DNA of 64,000 nucleotides, taken from the NCBI GenBank assembly GCA_038277395.1, contig CM076192.1, positions 200,632,161-200,696,160 on the forward strand, given 5' to 3'. Shown here piece after piece: positions 34,460 through 46,573 of this stretch. The first letter of the stretch is position 1; every line of letters begins with the position of its first letter. Source of the DNA: Dryocosmus kuriphilus (Eukaryota; Arthropoda; Insecta; Hymenoptera; Cynipidae). A program made the translations under genes and the position numbers. The notes below the pieces were generated by a model that searched no databases, was not told the DNA's origin, and worked only from the letters and a program-made list of their open reading frames with translations.

Positions 34460-34489
34460 CTCTAATCCCATTTTGTTGAGAAGATGATC
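34460..34489 (-). CDS. 30-nt micro-exon candidate (phase 1-1)
   Basis: Minus strand: CGCCATTTTTTTCTTTCAG acceptor, 30 nt, donor AGAG/GTAACTAAA. Phase-1 reading: GSSSQQNGIRG. It is the copy closest to the signal-peptide exon at 44775-44832. Confidence 0.52.
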
Positions 34490-37123
34490 CTGAAAGAAAA
34501 AAATGGCGATTTTCTGTTAACGAATTTTTTCACCACTCAATGTACCTTCGTAGTTGTACATAAGCTTAAACCATTTGAGGCAGTGTTTGGGAATTTTCGC
34601 TCCAAATCAATATTTTTGTACCAAAATCACCAGTTCTTTTAGAAAAGCTTACAAGTTTCAATAATTTAAGGTTAACCCCGTATCTCCCTTTAGTCAATCT
34701 AACCTCAAGGAAACCCATTTTTGCATTGGGTTTGCGAAAGGCTTCTATTTTCTTTCATATTACGTGATGATTTTTTTAAAAGATCTTGATTTCTGTTGAA
34801 AGTTCCCAAACAGAACCTCGAATGGCTTAAACCAAAAAGTTAAAGCACTTAAGTTAAACACTGAAGCGAACAGTTAAATTTTCAGCAGAAAAGTGATTTT
34901 CTGAACAAAATGCTTATATTTTCAACAAAAAAAAAATGATTTTTTAATGGAATATTTTAAGTTCGAACTGAAAAACACCAATCTTTAATAAAATAATCGA
35001 ATTTTCAACTAAAAGAATGAATTTCCTGTCGAAAATGTATAACTGACTTAAACCAAAATGTATTTTTTTTCAACCAAGAACAGTTGATTTAGCAACATAG
35101 AAAAAATGTTTAGAAAGGCAATTGAATTCTGTTTCAAGAAAGATAAATTGCCAAAAAAAAAAAAAGAATTAAAGTTCAGAAAAACAGTTGATCATTCTAC
35201 CAAAGATGAATTATAAACAAAATCCTTGTATTTGAAAGAAACTAGCAAAATTTTTGAACTAAAAAGGTGAATTCTTAATCAAGAATTGGAACAGATAATT
35301 GAGTCAAGAAGAATTTAATCTACTAAACAAAATTAGTTGAATTATTATTTAAAAAACACAATTTTTCGAAAAATATTAATCCTCAACAAAATCATAAAAT
35401 TTCAAAACAACAAAATAGTTGATATTCCACCCAAAAAATAATATCTCAGCCAAAAATGAAACAGATAAATTTTGAATAAAAAGAAAAAGCATAATTTGAC
35501 GGAATGTATTTGAATTTTCAACCACAAAGCATGACTTTTCAAGAAAAGATTAATTCTTGAAAAAATTCATGACTGTCCAAAAAATAATTTAAAATCTCAA
35601 GAAAGGAAATGTTCTTAAGTACACGAAAAGAAATTTCCAAACATTATAAGCCATATTTGTATTTTTCATGTAAAAATATTAAATCTTCATGAAAATAGTG
35701 AATTTTTAATAAAATTGGTTTTCAACTAAATATGGTGAATTCTTAAACGAAAATGTAAAAGTTGACTTGAAGAAAAAAAAAAATTTCCGACCAAAATACA
35801 TTTTTTTTATGGGGTTTCATTAATTTAATCATATTATTGCCCCCCGTTAACGTGTTCAATATTTTAAATCATAGATTTCTGAGTATTTTATATGAAAAAT
35901 GTGCTTTTTGAGCATTAAAAAATAATTCTGACTTCAAAAACTTTTTTTGAAATTTCTAACTTTATATTACGTTTCAAGTTACAAAACTAATTAATTGAAT
36001 TACAAACTTTTTAGCCAAATATTAGTGTTAAGTAGGAAAAAACAGAGTTAATTTTGAAACAAAATCAATTGAATAAAAACTGAAGGAAAAAACTTGAAAG
36101 ACCAATTTGCAACAAAATAGTTGAACTTCCGAGTTTTGCGCAAAAAACGTACCAGTTGAAATTTCAAGCAAAGTATCTGAATTTTTAACAAAAAAAGATA
36201 AAATTATCAACAAAAAAAGGAAATAATTAAAAAACAGTTATATTTAAAAAAAAAACGATTTTCAAGTAAGTTTTTCGACTGATTTAAAGTAACTTTTAAC
36301 TAAGAAAACATCAACTTTGAACAAAATAGTATATTTTTCAATTAAGAAAGGTTACTGCTCAGACAGAAATATTGAAGTGGATATTATCCAATCAATTGCT
36401 TATTTATACTCTCTACCTTTTACGGGTTTGTGAGTCTTTACGTAACCATACATTCTTCATGCCGCATATAAATACAATTCCTTATTTCTACCTTAACATT
36501 ATATACAAATTTTTCTTAATCTCTAAATTTAAACTAAGCGCTTCCATTCTTGGCCTTAAGGTTCCGTTTCCTCTTACGACTGCCATTCTATTGATGGTAC
36601 ATAAATCCGAGACTCTACTGACTCTGCTGACTTATTTTCCTTCTATAGGGATACTTCTTGGCTATTCCCCATTTTGGTTGTCCTGTTCTTTCTCTCAACT
36701 TCTCTCTCCTTCTTGCGCACCCATCTCCTTCCCATTTCGACTGTCCATGTTCCTGCACCTCTCATTGTTTTCTATCTCCCGTCCTAACGCTGGTGCGATC
36801 TTACTTCCTTCACCCCTGCTTAGTTTTTCTTCAAAATTCCAAACCCTCTTCAGCTGCCTTAACAATATTTTTTACAAGCATATACCCTCAAAATATAGTC
36901 TGGGCAGCTCCATCCCTTCCCCATGACCCATCTCAGAAATCTTTATGCATGCTTTCCGCTCTTTTATATTCCTTCCATTCCCTTACTTTCGTCCCATAAA
37001 TTATCGTTGACCACAATAATACATCGCACGTCCACATTCACATTTTACAATGATTCTTAAACCTTCTCTACGCTATGCCCCACACTTGGCTCCTAACTTT
37101 ACTCACACATTCCAAACTCTTTC

Positions 37124-37842
37124 TCACCGCAACTCGTTTCCTCTTCCCGCTTCAAACCAGAATCCTAGGTAAGAGAACTCTTCTACGATCTCCACTACCC
37201 TGCCATTCCTCTTCCATTCATAGTCTATTCTACACCTTCTCTTTCTGAAATATACCACCTTAGTCTTATTCACATTCTCTGTTAGAACTTCCTTTTGCAC
37301 AACCCCTTCAAGTACTCGCATCATTAAACTCATCCCTTTTTCATCATCAGCTACTAACACTATATCATCCGCGTATGCTAGCGAATGTAGCATCCCATTT
37401 CCCAGTTTTGTACCCCTTTTACCTTTTCTCGACAATTTCTTCTCTAAATCTGCCAGTAGTATACTAAACAGTAGTGGACTCAGCGGACATCCCTTCTTCA
37501 GAATCCTTACCGTCCGAAACTCCTCTCCTTTCTATTTCCCTATTCTCAACCTCATCCTGGTATCTCCTTTATCCTCTCTACCAGACTTTCTTCAATTGCT
37601 CTCTCTTTCAACGCCTTCCCGAGCAACCTTCTGTTGAACGAGTCAAAAGCCGCTATCAAGTGAACAAAAAGTGAGACCAGTTTTCGTTTCATCTGAGTCA
37701 GGTTTCTGTTGACTAAATAGTTGAGCACGTAAATATCATCTATTTTCCCCATCCCTTTCCTGAAACATGCATGGTTGTGCGGCATGCTCGCCCTCTCTTC
37801 CAACTGCCTTTTCAATCTTTTTCTGATCGCTTTGTTGCCCAC
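37124..37842 (-). pseudogene. LINE reverse transcriptase fragments
   Basis: 37842-37552 contains an RT fingers/palm stretch (ERASMPHNHACFRKGMGKID, VHLIAAFDSFNRRLL). After frameshift, 37435-37124 contains the catalytic LAYADDIVLVADDEKG and YLGFWFEAGRGNE blocks. YADD is the non-LTR RT active site. Stops and frameshifts separate the pieces. Confidence 0.8.
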
Positions 37843-38689
37843 ATGAGTGTGATGCCTCTATAGCCCTGCAGCCTTTTTGCCTCTTCTTTCTTAACTACTA
37901 CCAACCCAGTCCTCCATTCCTCCGGCCATCATTCTCCTTTCCATAACTTATTACAGATTCTCAAAATCTCTTCTCTCACCCTGCCCCCACCATATTTCAG
38001 TGCTTCGTTTCAAATGCCGTCCCCCCTATTGCCTTGTTTCCTTTCAGCCTTGAGAGAGTTTGATTTATTTTCTCCCTACTAATCGCGTTTCTTCGTTCCT
38101 CTCCATCTGCAACTACCTTCCTCCCTTCTCCCCGCACACTGTTTCCACACCACCCAGTAATCCCCTAAAGGATTCCGTCCATTCCTTCAGCCCTCTTTCT
38201 TCGTTTATTACCTTCCATCCTCCTCTTTCGCCATTTATCGCTTCCCATTCCCTACCTTCCTTTACAGCTTTCTCAACTTCTTTCACATACCCTCTTTCTC
38301 CTTTTGCTTCTTTTCGTTCAACATTTTTTCGTGCTCTCTGTTCTTCCTGTTGTAGTTCCCTTTCTCCATTTCTCCTCTCCTCCATTTCCTTATGCAGTCT
38401 TTAATATTTACTTTCTCTGCCTGCATTCCTGATCCCACTCTCCTCTCTTACCTTTTTCTCTTTCGTTTATTGATCGTACTTCAAACCTTATCTTATCAAT
38501 CATCTCTTTAAGTTTTTCTATCCTCTTATCTATTCATTCCCCTTCCATTCTTCCCCAATCCTCGTTTTCCGTTTTTTCTTTAAATTCCCTTAGCTTATCT
38601 TCCCTCCCACTTCACCATTTTCAATTTTACTTCCCCATTTTCTCCCGTTCTCCTTCTGCCGCGCTTTGGGCCCCTACATGTTAACGTGG

Positions 38690-39460
38690 CTATCACTGGA
38701 AAGTGTTCGGATCATATCTCATTTCCCACTTCCATTCTAACCAACAGCTTCTTGATTCTTTCCTCGGCTAGAATGTAATCTATACCGTGTCTCCTTTACC
38801 TGTAAACGTGACCTCTCACTCTTCATGTCCTCTAGTATTGCCACTACAAAGGAACCACCCGGCCTCTCCTATCAGTTCTAGAAACATCCTTCCCTCTCGG
38901 TCCGTTTCCCTGTGCTTTGAGTTTCTCATAAGTATCTCATTTTCTTCGTGCCACAACTTATCCCCTCATTTACCAGTCCATGCATTGAGATACCCTCCTA
39001 CTAGCACCAAATCCGCCTCCTTCTTCTCTGTCTATCCCCTTATCTCATTTCATTCTTATTCTTATCCCCTTCTCCTACATACACGTACAATGTTCACTCT
39101 TACTTTCCACAAGCTTATTTTTCTTACCATTGTTCCCCCCTTTTCCTCCGTCATCTCACGTCCACCCTCCACTAATAACAATTCCTTTCTTACTCCTGAC
39201 ACCATGCCCCCCACTTCCCTGCCTTTTACGTTTTCCTGTCTAGCATCTTGCACCTCCCACATGTAGCCTTTCGGTAACCTCCTTTTCAGGCCCTTCCACT
39301 AGCACTTATCCATCCATGTTTCAGTCACCATTACTACTTCCTACTTTTGCACTTCTTCCCAGAATTCTGTATCCTTGTCCTTTAATCCTAACGCATTCCA
39401 AGATGCAACCTTTACTTTTCCCTTTTTGTTTTTCCTTACATTATTCCTTCCCTTTAATTC
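38690..39460 (-). pseudogene. LINE endonuclease remnants
   Basis: In shifting minus frames: VASWNALGLKDKD (start of an AP-type endonuclease), ETWMDKC, LVLVGGYLNAW (the GDxN region altered), and WKWEMRYDP near the end. Several in-frame stops. Confidence 0.55.
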
Positions 39461-39547
39461 CTTTTTCTGTGTGTAACCCCCCCCCCCCCCAGCTTCCTCA
39501 TTATTTATATCGTTTCTCGTACCCTTCTACGTCATTTTTCTGCCTTC

Positions 39548-40354
39548 CTATAGTTCTTCAACCTTCTCATCCCATATCCACACCTCTCCATTCACCCACA
39601 TCCTATCTTCTTCAGTCCTTACCCTGGCTCCTCTTTTCCTCTCAACCCATTCCCTGTGTTCTATCATCCACTCCCTCCTTCTCTCCATCCACTTCTTTTC
39701 TTCTTCTATTCTTTCTTCTCTTCCTTTTAGTGCCTTTTTCTTACCCATTACTTCATATTTTTCCTCCTCTCTACCTAGTTTCACTGACAGTTGACCCTCT
39801 GCCCCTTCGCTTCTCCCTATTCTATTTACCTCTTCCAACCTTACTTGCACTCCTATGTCTTTCCGCAGTTTCCTGACCTCCTTCTCTCCTGTTCCACTTT
39901 CTGTTTTTATGCCTTTGACTATCACATTTGTTTCCTCTTGGCTCTTTCCTGTCCTTCCATTCTTCTTTCCTCTTGTATCACTCTCCTACTTAATCTCCCG
40001 TCAATTCCTTCCGATTGCTCACGATGCGATCCCTCTTCCCTATGGTCATACCTAATTTACAGTTTGCTCACTCTCTCCTCTATCTGTTTCATTTCCTTCT
40101 TCCTTTCTCCCTCGTTCTTCCTCTGCCTTTTTCTCTATACTTTCTAGTGTATTTCATACACTTTCTTTCTCCAGTTCCCACCATTCATTCCAGGCTGCCC
40201 ATTTCCCTCTCACTTTCCTAACCTCCTCCCAGACGACGCCTTCCCCTTCCCTCTGCATGCCTTCAAGCCTTTCATGTGTCTCTTCTTTAAATAATTTATG
40301 CGACGCTTCTATTTTTTGGAACATATCCCCCTTCCCATTTTCCCTTTCTGGCAT
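39548..40354 (-). pseudogene. LINE charged/coiled-coil ORF fragments
   Basis: 40354-40154 reads MPERENGKGDMFQKIEASHK and 39925-39548 contains EKEVRKLRKDIGVQVRLEEV and RRIG-like text, with heavy Glu/Lys/Arg and a coiled-coil character. This domain commonly precedes the endonuclease in hymenopteran LINEs, and ends WIWDEKVEEL here. Confidence 0.55.
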
Positions 40355-41040
40355 TTTTCTTTTTGTTTAGTTTTCTTTACTCTCTTTATTTATTACCAAT
40401 TCCTGACCGTCTTCTCATTTCCTTTTATCGAACGCCGAGTTATCTCACTCACTACTATTCGTGCCTCCCGATTGTTGACAATTTCTTAATAATCTACTTG
40501 ATCTTTCACTACTTGACCTCTCTCTGTTCAGAGTTCTGACGTTTGTCGGCCTTCCCCGCGTTTGTCCCGTGCGATGACTCTCTGTCTCTTTCCCCTCTTA
40601 TTGGGTGTCACGAGTTCCTTTTCGACATCACTCTCTTGTCTGCTCTCACCGACATCGCCTATTTCAGCCTGCCACCGCCCTCTATTTACAGGGCTCCGCA
40701 TTAACGCCATGCTACTACTCTTGACTCTACTTTACCTCTCGAGTAAGCGGCGATCCCTTTTCGTCTATCTCCTCACTTCCACTTGGCCGTTAATTCTTTT
40801 TACCCTATCTCGCCGCCTACAAACTTACCGTCTTAACCCCAACCCTTCACCATCGATGTAACAACTTTCGCCTATTATTCTCCCGTGCCCTCGTCTTTCC
40901 TACGTTCTGATCAAAAACCCAAAACGAGAATATTGCCAGCCTAACCTAAAATCACCATCCATTAACTTTTCTCTTTTTTCACACTCATTCAAACTTCTTG
41001 TTTGACCTCCCTCTCTCACCATTAATCATTCATCCAATCA

Positions 41041-43790
41041 AAAATAGTTATTTTTTCGACAAGGAAAAGATTGTTTTCAGCGGAATAGTTTAATTTTTAA
41101 CTGAGAAAGACAAACTTTTAACAAAATTATTTGAACACTCAAACAAACAAAAATAATTTTCGTTCGAAAATGTAACAACTTAATTTCAAACCAAACGCGA
41201 TGAATTTTCAACAAAATTTTTGAATTTTCAATAGCAAAAAAATTAATTCCAAAAAGCAAAAAGCGGTTGGAAATTCAATTTTTACATTTCTGGTACAAAA
41301 CGTTAATTTTTTTGGTCAAAAATGCAAATAAATTATTAAAAATTCTTATGGATTATTCACAACTCAACTAAATGAATATTCCATGTGATAAATATTTAGT
41401 ATAAAAAAAAACCTTGCAGATTGAGATTAAGTTCACTTTTTTTCGATAATTTAATTTTTTTAAAATAATCATTCAGGTATTTGGGTTGAAATTTCAACTT
41501 TTAATTTTTTGTATACAAGTCCGAAGGTCAACCTTTTTAAAATTCCTTTCCTTTGATTCATAATACTTGAAATATTTTGGGTTAAAGAATAATATTTTCT
41601 TGTTTAAATGTAACTATTTTCTTGATTGTTTTGAGAATTGATACATTTAAATTGAAAATTCAACTATTTTGTTAAAAATTCGACTTTTTCCATTAAAAAT
41701 GAAACTATTCCATTGACAATTATTTTTCTTTTGGTCCATGATCCGACTATTTTTATAATCAAAATTAATCTTCTTTGCTTAAAACTTAGCTGTCCTGTTC
41801 ATGGTTCAATTTTCTTTATCTTCGGTTCAAAATTAAGCTACTGCGTTTTTGTTTCTAAGTTCATATTTTTCAATTGAAGCTTCAACGATTTCGTTGATAA
41901 TTCATTACGTTGATTGAAAATTCAATTGTTAAATTTTTGGTTGAAAATTATTTTTTTGTTTGTTTAAAAGTTCAACTCATGTATTAATAATTCGAATTTT
42001 TCAGCCAAAAATTAAAGTATTCCGTTGAAAATGAATCTTTTCTTGTTGAAAATATAAATATTTTTGATTGGACACTCATTTACGTTTTTTTTAAAGTGGT
42101 ATTATGTATGAAGGTTTCAAATATGTAAACCCTTCAGTTTCAAAAAAGAAATAGTGAAATGTCAAAGTACGAGAGGCTAACCCTGAATCAAAAATGGTAC
42201 AGCTAAGCTTTACAAAGGGCATGAGTTTTAGATAAAAAACAGTTGAATTTTCAACAAAAGAAAATTAGCTTTCTTGAAAAATGTTTCAATTTTGTATAAA
42301 AAGGTCACAGTTTCAAAGAAAGATATCTCCCTAATATCTCTGAGGCCAAATTTCTTGTTCTAGCAACATTTAAAGATTTATAGATTTTGATAATTCACAC
42401 TTGCTTTTAAATACATTATTCTTTAAAAAATTTTTGTTCAGTCTCTGTTAATCACGTTCAAAAGAAGTGAATAATGTAAGGTAAATAGGTTGTGTTAGTA
42501 ATTCTTATACTTCGGTTATAAAGCAATGACATGGAAATACTTGACATTGGTAGAGTTGAATTTCTCTAATTAGAAGTTTCGAAACACGTCCTCATATTAT
42601 TTCAGTAAAGCTAAAAATGTGTTACACAATTGTGTTTGTTGATTAAGCTTTAACTTTGGCACAATTATTCCAAACGATTTTAGGATATTTCAAGGATTTT
42701 CATGACTTTTAAAAAAAATTTAATGAATAAGTTTAATTCAATTTATAACCAAAAAATATTTAGTTCTTTTAGAAAAACGTACAGGTTTCAATAACTTGAG
42801 GTTGCGATAGAGAATCCGGAAACTTTTTTTGCCAATCTAACCACAATAAAGCATACTTCCTCACTGGATTTGCGAAAGACGTTTATTTTAGGCCATTTTG
42901 GTTGATCTTCACCACAGATTTATATTTTTTATGAAAACTTTTAAAAAGTAATGATTCAAACTTAATATAATATCGACCAAAAATATAACAAATTAATTTT
43001 TAAATAAAATGGGTGCATATTCAACTAAATCATTTAAATTTTAACCGAAAACGATGAATTCGCCAAAAAAATATAATAGTTGAACTTTTAACCGAAAATT
43101 AAAATACTTCAGCCAAATATGAAACAGCCTAATTTTGTACCAAATCTAGTTGAATTTTCAACTACAAACATATAACTTTCAACCAAAATATTTGGATTCT
43201 TTATCAAAATATTTCAATTTTATGCCAAGAGGGGTAAAGAATTAACGACTCAAAATGTAAAAATTGAATGGAATTAAAGCAATTTTTAAATGGAACAGTT
43301 TAATATTGACCTGAAAAAGATCAATTTTTAACTAAATATTTCAATTCCTGCTCAAATATGAATTGAAGGAAAATGGGTTTTTAGGCAAACAGTTGATTTC
43401 AGCCAAAAAACTTCATCCTTAATAAAATTGTGGACTTTCCAAAATATAGTAAATTTATAAATGGAACAACTAAATTTTGAAAAGGCGTATTAATTTTTAA
43501 ACAATGGTTGAAATTTCAACCTGCATATTTAAACTGTTTATAAAATATCACACTTTAAAACAAAGCCATAGATTTATAATCATAAATTATTACATTCTTC
43601 ATAACAAAGAATAATTTTTCAATGCAACAGATTAATGTATAACTGACAAAGGCCAATTATTAACAAACTAGTTCAATTTTCATACAAAAAATATGAATTA
43701 AAAAAAAGTGTATTTTTAGCACAACAGTTGAATTTCCAAGCAAAAACATGATTTTTATACCAGAGATATTTTGTTAAAAAGCAGTAAGAC
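41041..43790. repeat. AT-rich degenerate repeats without clear units
   Basis: Same TTGAATTTTCAACC / TTTTTAACAAAA phrase class as the array, but no ~1.4 kb anchors and no micro-exon were found. No gene seen. Confidence 0.55.
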
Positions 43791-43794
43791 TACA

Positions 43795-44720
43795 CACGTA
43801 CAAGGATCGTAACATATGGTGTAATTGTTTTAAAGTGAAATGCATATCTGAATGGCATTTATGTAACGCCCTTCAAAAAATCAGATATATAATATATTTA
43901 GCATAAAAAGTGACGGAGTGAAAGACATGTGAAGTGGAAGTATTGTAACATATTTGTTACATACACGTGTACAAATTTACCGCAAACTGTCTGGATTTAA
44001 ATACTTTTTTTATAGAAAATGATAAAATATAAACGCCAACAATCTATTTGATATGAATTAATAAAAGTATTTCTTTCGGTATGGGAGCGCCCATTAATTA
44101 CGTAACGTTCTTTTGTCTTTTTTTGGCGGGGGGGGGGGGGGGGGGTCAACCAAATCTTACGACCATGATAAAGTTACACGCATTTAGTATAGAAGAGCCC
44201 TTACGAGGGGGGGGGGGGGGGGGGCTCAAATTCCAAATATGACCCTTACGTAATTAATGGACGCTCCCTAAGCACATAATTACACAGTAGGACGAAACAC
44301 GCGGAACAATTGTAATATATGGTGTAATTGTTTCAGGGCGAAATACAACCTTTGTTGGAACATATGTAAGGTTTAACAAAAAATTAAAGAAATAATATGT
44401 TTTTATAAAAAAGAACGGAACTAAAGACATTTGAAGTGAAATTTCAGTAAGACATTGTGTCATACATGTATAGAGATTTAAAGCAACAAGTCTGAATTTA
44501 ACTGTTTTTTTAAATAAAATTGGTAAAAGATAATTGACAACGAATTATGTTATATGAAATAATAAAACTTTTTTCTTGTTAGGCACATAATTGTGCCGCA
44601 ATATAAAACACGTGTAGTGCTAGTAACATATGGCGCAGTTGCTTGCTTTGAAGTGAAATACAAATCTGAGTGGAATGTATGCTTTCCGGAAAAAAAATTT
44701 TTGAGCACAGTCAAGACATG
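43795..44720 (-). repeat. Three diverged tandem units (~300 bp) next to the signal exon
   Basis: Unit A ~43795-44081, unit B ~44270-44580 and unit C ~44581-44720 (partial). They share AACATATGGTGTAATTG, AAAGACATTTGAAGTG and the AATTAATAAAA end. Read on minus, all three keep a related peptide phrase (ITPYVT..., then a cysteine and, in B and C, IMCL), with stops or shifts in A and C. A MITE sits exactly between A and B. They may be degenerate exon duplications of the gene starting at 44832. Confidence 0.5.
44083..44268. mobile_element. ~186-bp MITE with polyG tracts
   Basis: Terminal inverted repeats GGGAGCG-CCATTAATTACGTAA (44083-) and TTACGTAATTAATGG-CGCTCCC (-44268), with two long G runs inside. 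TA lies next to both ends (with one extra T at left). It belongs to a class of short arthropod inverted-repeat elements of this general form; no ORF. Confidence 0.8.
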
Positions 44721-44774
44721 GATGTGAGGTATTTAAAGATATGATCGACTTGGTATTATACAAATTCTACTTAC

Positions 44775-44832
44775 CAACAAAATCAAGCAATGCCACAAAT
44801 ATGAAGAACAGAACACAAACAAAAACTCTCAT
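44775..44832 (-). CDS. Signal-peptide exon of a secreted peptide gene
   Basis: ATG at 44832 (CAAAATGAG context) followed by MRVFVCVLFFIFVALLDFV and the first base of a Gly codon, then a strong donor G/GTAAGT. The peptide is a textbook secretory signal: short n-region with Arg, 13-residue hydrophobic core, small residues near the cleavage point. The exon ends in phase 1, the phase used by every micro-exon and candidate terminal exon downstream on this strand. A TATA-like TAGTATATG lies ~60 bp upstream and a TATAAATA at 45133. Such phase-1 signal exons are common in families of small secreted peptides. The rest of the protein is not established. Confidence 0.6.
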
Positions 44833-45132
44833 TTTGCTTGATCCAAAGTGCCAAATTGGAAAACACTTCTTGAGCTTCAATCACTTCTACATATACTAAG
44901 CATCATCTGATTATTTACAAAAATGATTTTCTGAACTCAGGCGAGGTGATGGACTTGAGAGAATAAATCGTTGCGCAAAAAGAGTATTTTTCCTGATACA
45001 AAATGAGCTCACTTTATTTACTTTCCTGGAAATGTTGATGTTTACTCCAAATCCCCCCGAAATTTGCGAAACCACGTTCCTTGTTGTCACAAGGTTAAAA
45101 AACATTTCGATGAAAACAGTAAACATTAGCTC

Positions 45133-45140
45133 TATTTATA
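45133..45140 (-). promoter_or_regulatory. TATA box upstream of the signal exon
   Basis: TATAAATA on minus, ~300 bp upstream of the 44832 ATG. It is a strong TATA match; it could be the core promoter if a longer 5' leader is used, while TAGTATATG near 44890 would give a ~35-nt leader. Confidence 0.4.
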
Positions 45141-46573
45141 TTCCTTTGAATTTTCAGATGTCGCACTCACTTTAAAATACTTTGTTAGGTTTTAACCATT
45201 TTTCTTTATTCTTTATTAATAACTGTAGGAAACAAAAATTCTCAGCATATTTAGAGTCAGCTTTTAAAGAACTCTTTCTTTTCAAAAAAGATCCTCTTTT
45301 TCCCTCTTTTTATCGTTTTTCTCGTCATTTATTTATACATGGACTAAATTAATGAAATTCTACTAGAAACCAGCTATTGTTGGCTGAAAAAAACCTTCTT
45401 GGCTTGAAAATGCAAAAATTTTGTTGTCAATTCAACTATTTTTAGCCAGAAATAATATCTTTTGGTTAAATGTTCAATTATTACAGGATTAGTTGGGAAT
45501 TCGTTTTTTGTGGTTGAGAATTTTTTGCTGCTGAAAATATAACAATTATTTATTGAAAATTGATTTTTTTGTTTGAAAGCGTAATTTTTAAATCAAAAAA
45601 TAAATCTTTTTGTTAAAGTTCATTTTCACTTTTGTTGAAAATTCACCAATTTTTAGTTCGAAATTAACCTTTTTTTTTTGTTGAATATTTGGCTGTTCCA
45701 GTTTTCCGATTTTTTTTTTTTTTGGTCGAAAATTTATCCTTTAAATTCTTGGTTGCGAAGTTATGTTTTTTATTTCAAAATATAAGTGTTTTCTTCCAAA
45801 TTCATCGATTCCTCTTAAATTTATCATTGGTTGAAAAATGATGTTTTCTATTTCAAAAGTAAACGACTAAATTTTCATTTTGGTTTCATCTTCGTAAGTT
45901 GATAATTAATCCTTTTAGTCGAAAAATCAACTATTTTCTTAAAAATTGCTTCTTAGAATTCAAGAATGAAAAATAAGGATGCAGAAGTAAAGAAAATTTA
46001 TATATACATATATAAGAAGAAAGAAAGAAGAAGAAAATTATATGTAAAGTGGTCAGGCTTGACAAATCAGATATCTAATCAATTTTTGTGCAACGTTGAA
46101 TCGATTCTGCGAAATGTTGAACCAACGTTGAACCAACTTTGAACCAACGTATGACTAACGTTGGCTTAACGTTTATTCACCCTTAGTTTGAGTTCGATTC
46201 TGCATTTGTTTAACATCGATTCCGCCTTGCTCAGTATTTCCCGATAGATCAGATTAGTGTACTGCATTATGTGGGAATATGCAGCCATCATTTTAAATCC
46301 TAATGGATATGTGGCAAATGCTTGTGATATGCATGTCAAGCATTATTTAATTATTAGCTAGGTTACTCTTTAAAAGTATGAACATTTTCCAAATTTCTGA
46401 TCACTGGTTTTATTTTCAATGATAGGTGATGCAAATAAGTAAAAAAAAAGTAAAGAAATTATTAACATCCAAATTTTACTGCAATTAATTGAGTGGACGC
46501 CTACAGAATAGAACTAGTAGGTATATAACTTACCACTCTGGTTTTCTCGAAGGTTGTAGATGATGTTGTGCTC

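Larger units (their letters stand above)
31744..36371. repeat. Higher-order tandem array, right part (~1.4 kb units)
   Basis: Continuation of the 17765-21887 array after the Gypsy insertion. Anchors lie at 32093, 32545, 34331 and 35813. Removing the Gypsy gives 1.28 kb between 20951 and 32093; removing the 408-bp MITE gives ~1.38 kb between 32545 and 34331; 34331 to 35813 is 1.48 kb. The 32093-32545 step is a unit with a large internal deletion. The last unit is truncated before its micro-exon near 35900. Confidence 0.8.
36372..41000 (-). mobile_element. Non-LTR retrotransposon (LINE), minus strand, decayed
   Basis: A block whose minus strand is strongly purine-rich, so the plus strand is CT-rich, with sharp edges against AT-rich repeats. 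It holds, in minus order, a charged coiled ORF1/linker (40354-39548), endonuclease remnants (~39440-38690) and reverse transcriptase (37842-37124). Frames are broken throughout. No target duplication was identified. The clade is not assigned. Confidence 0.75.

Noticed and set aside
36372..40861. Plus-strand Ser/Leu/Phe-rich ORFs in the CT-rich block
   Set aside because: They are shadows of the purine-rich minus-strand LINE.
44911..45126. 71-codon minus ORF beginning next to a TATA box
   Set aside because: No signal peptide or family signature; the ATG is only ~8 nt from the TATA box, so the frame would not be translated from that promoter.
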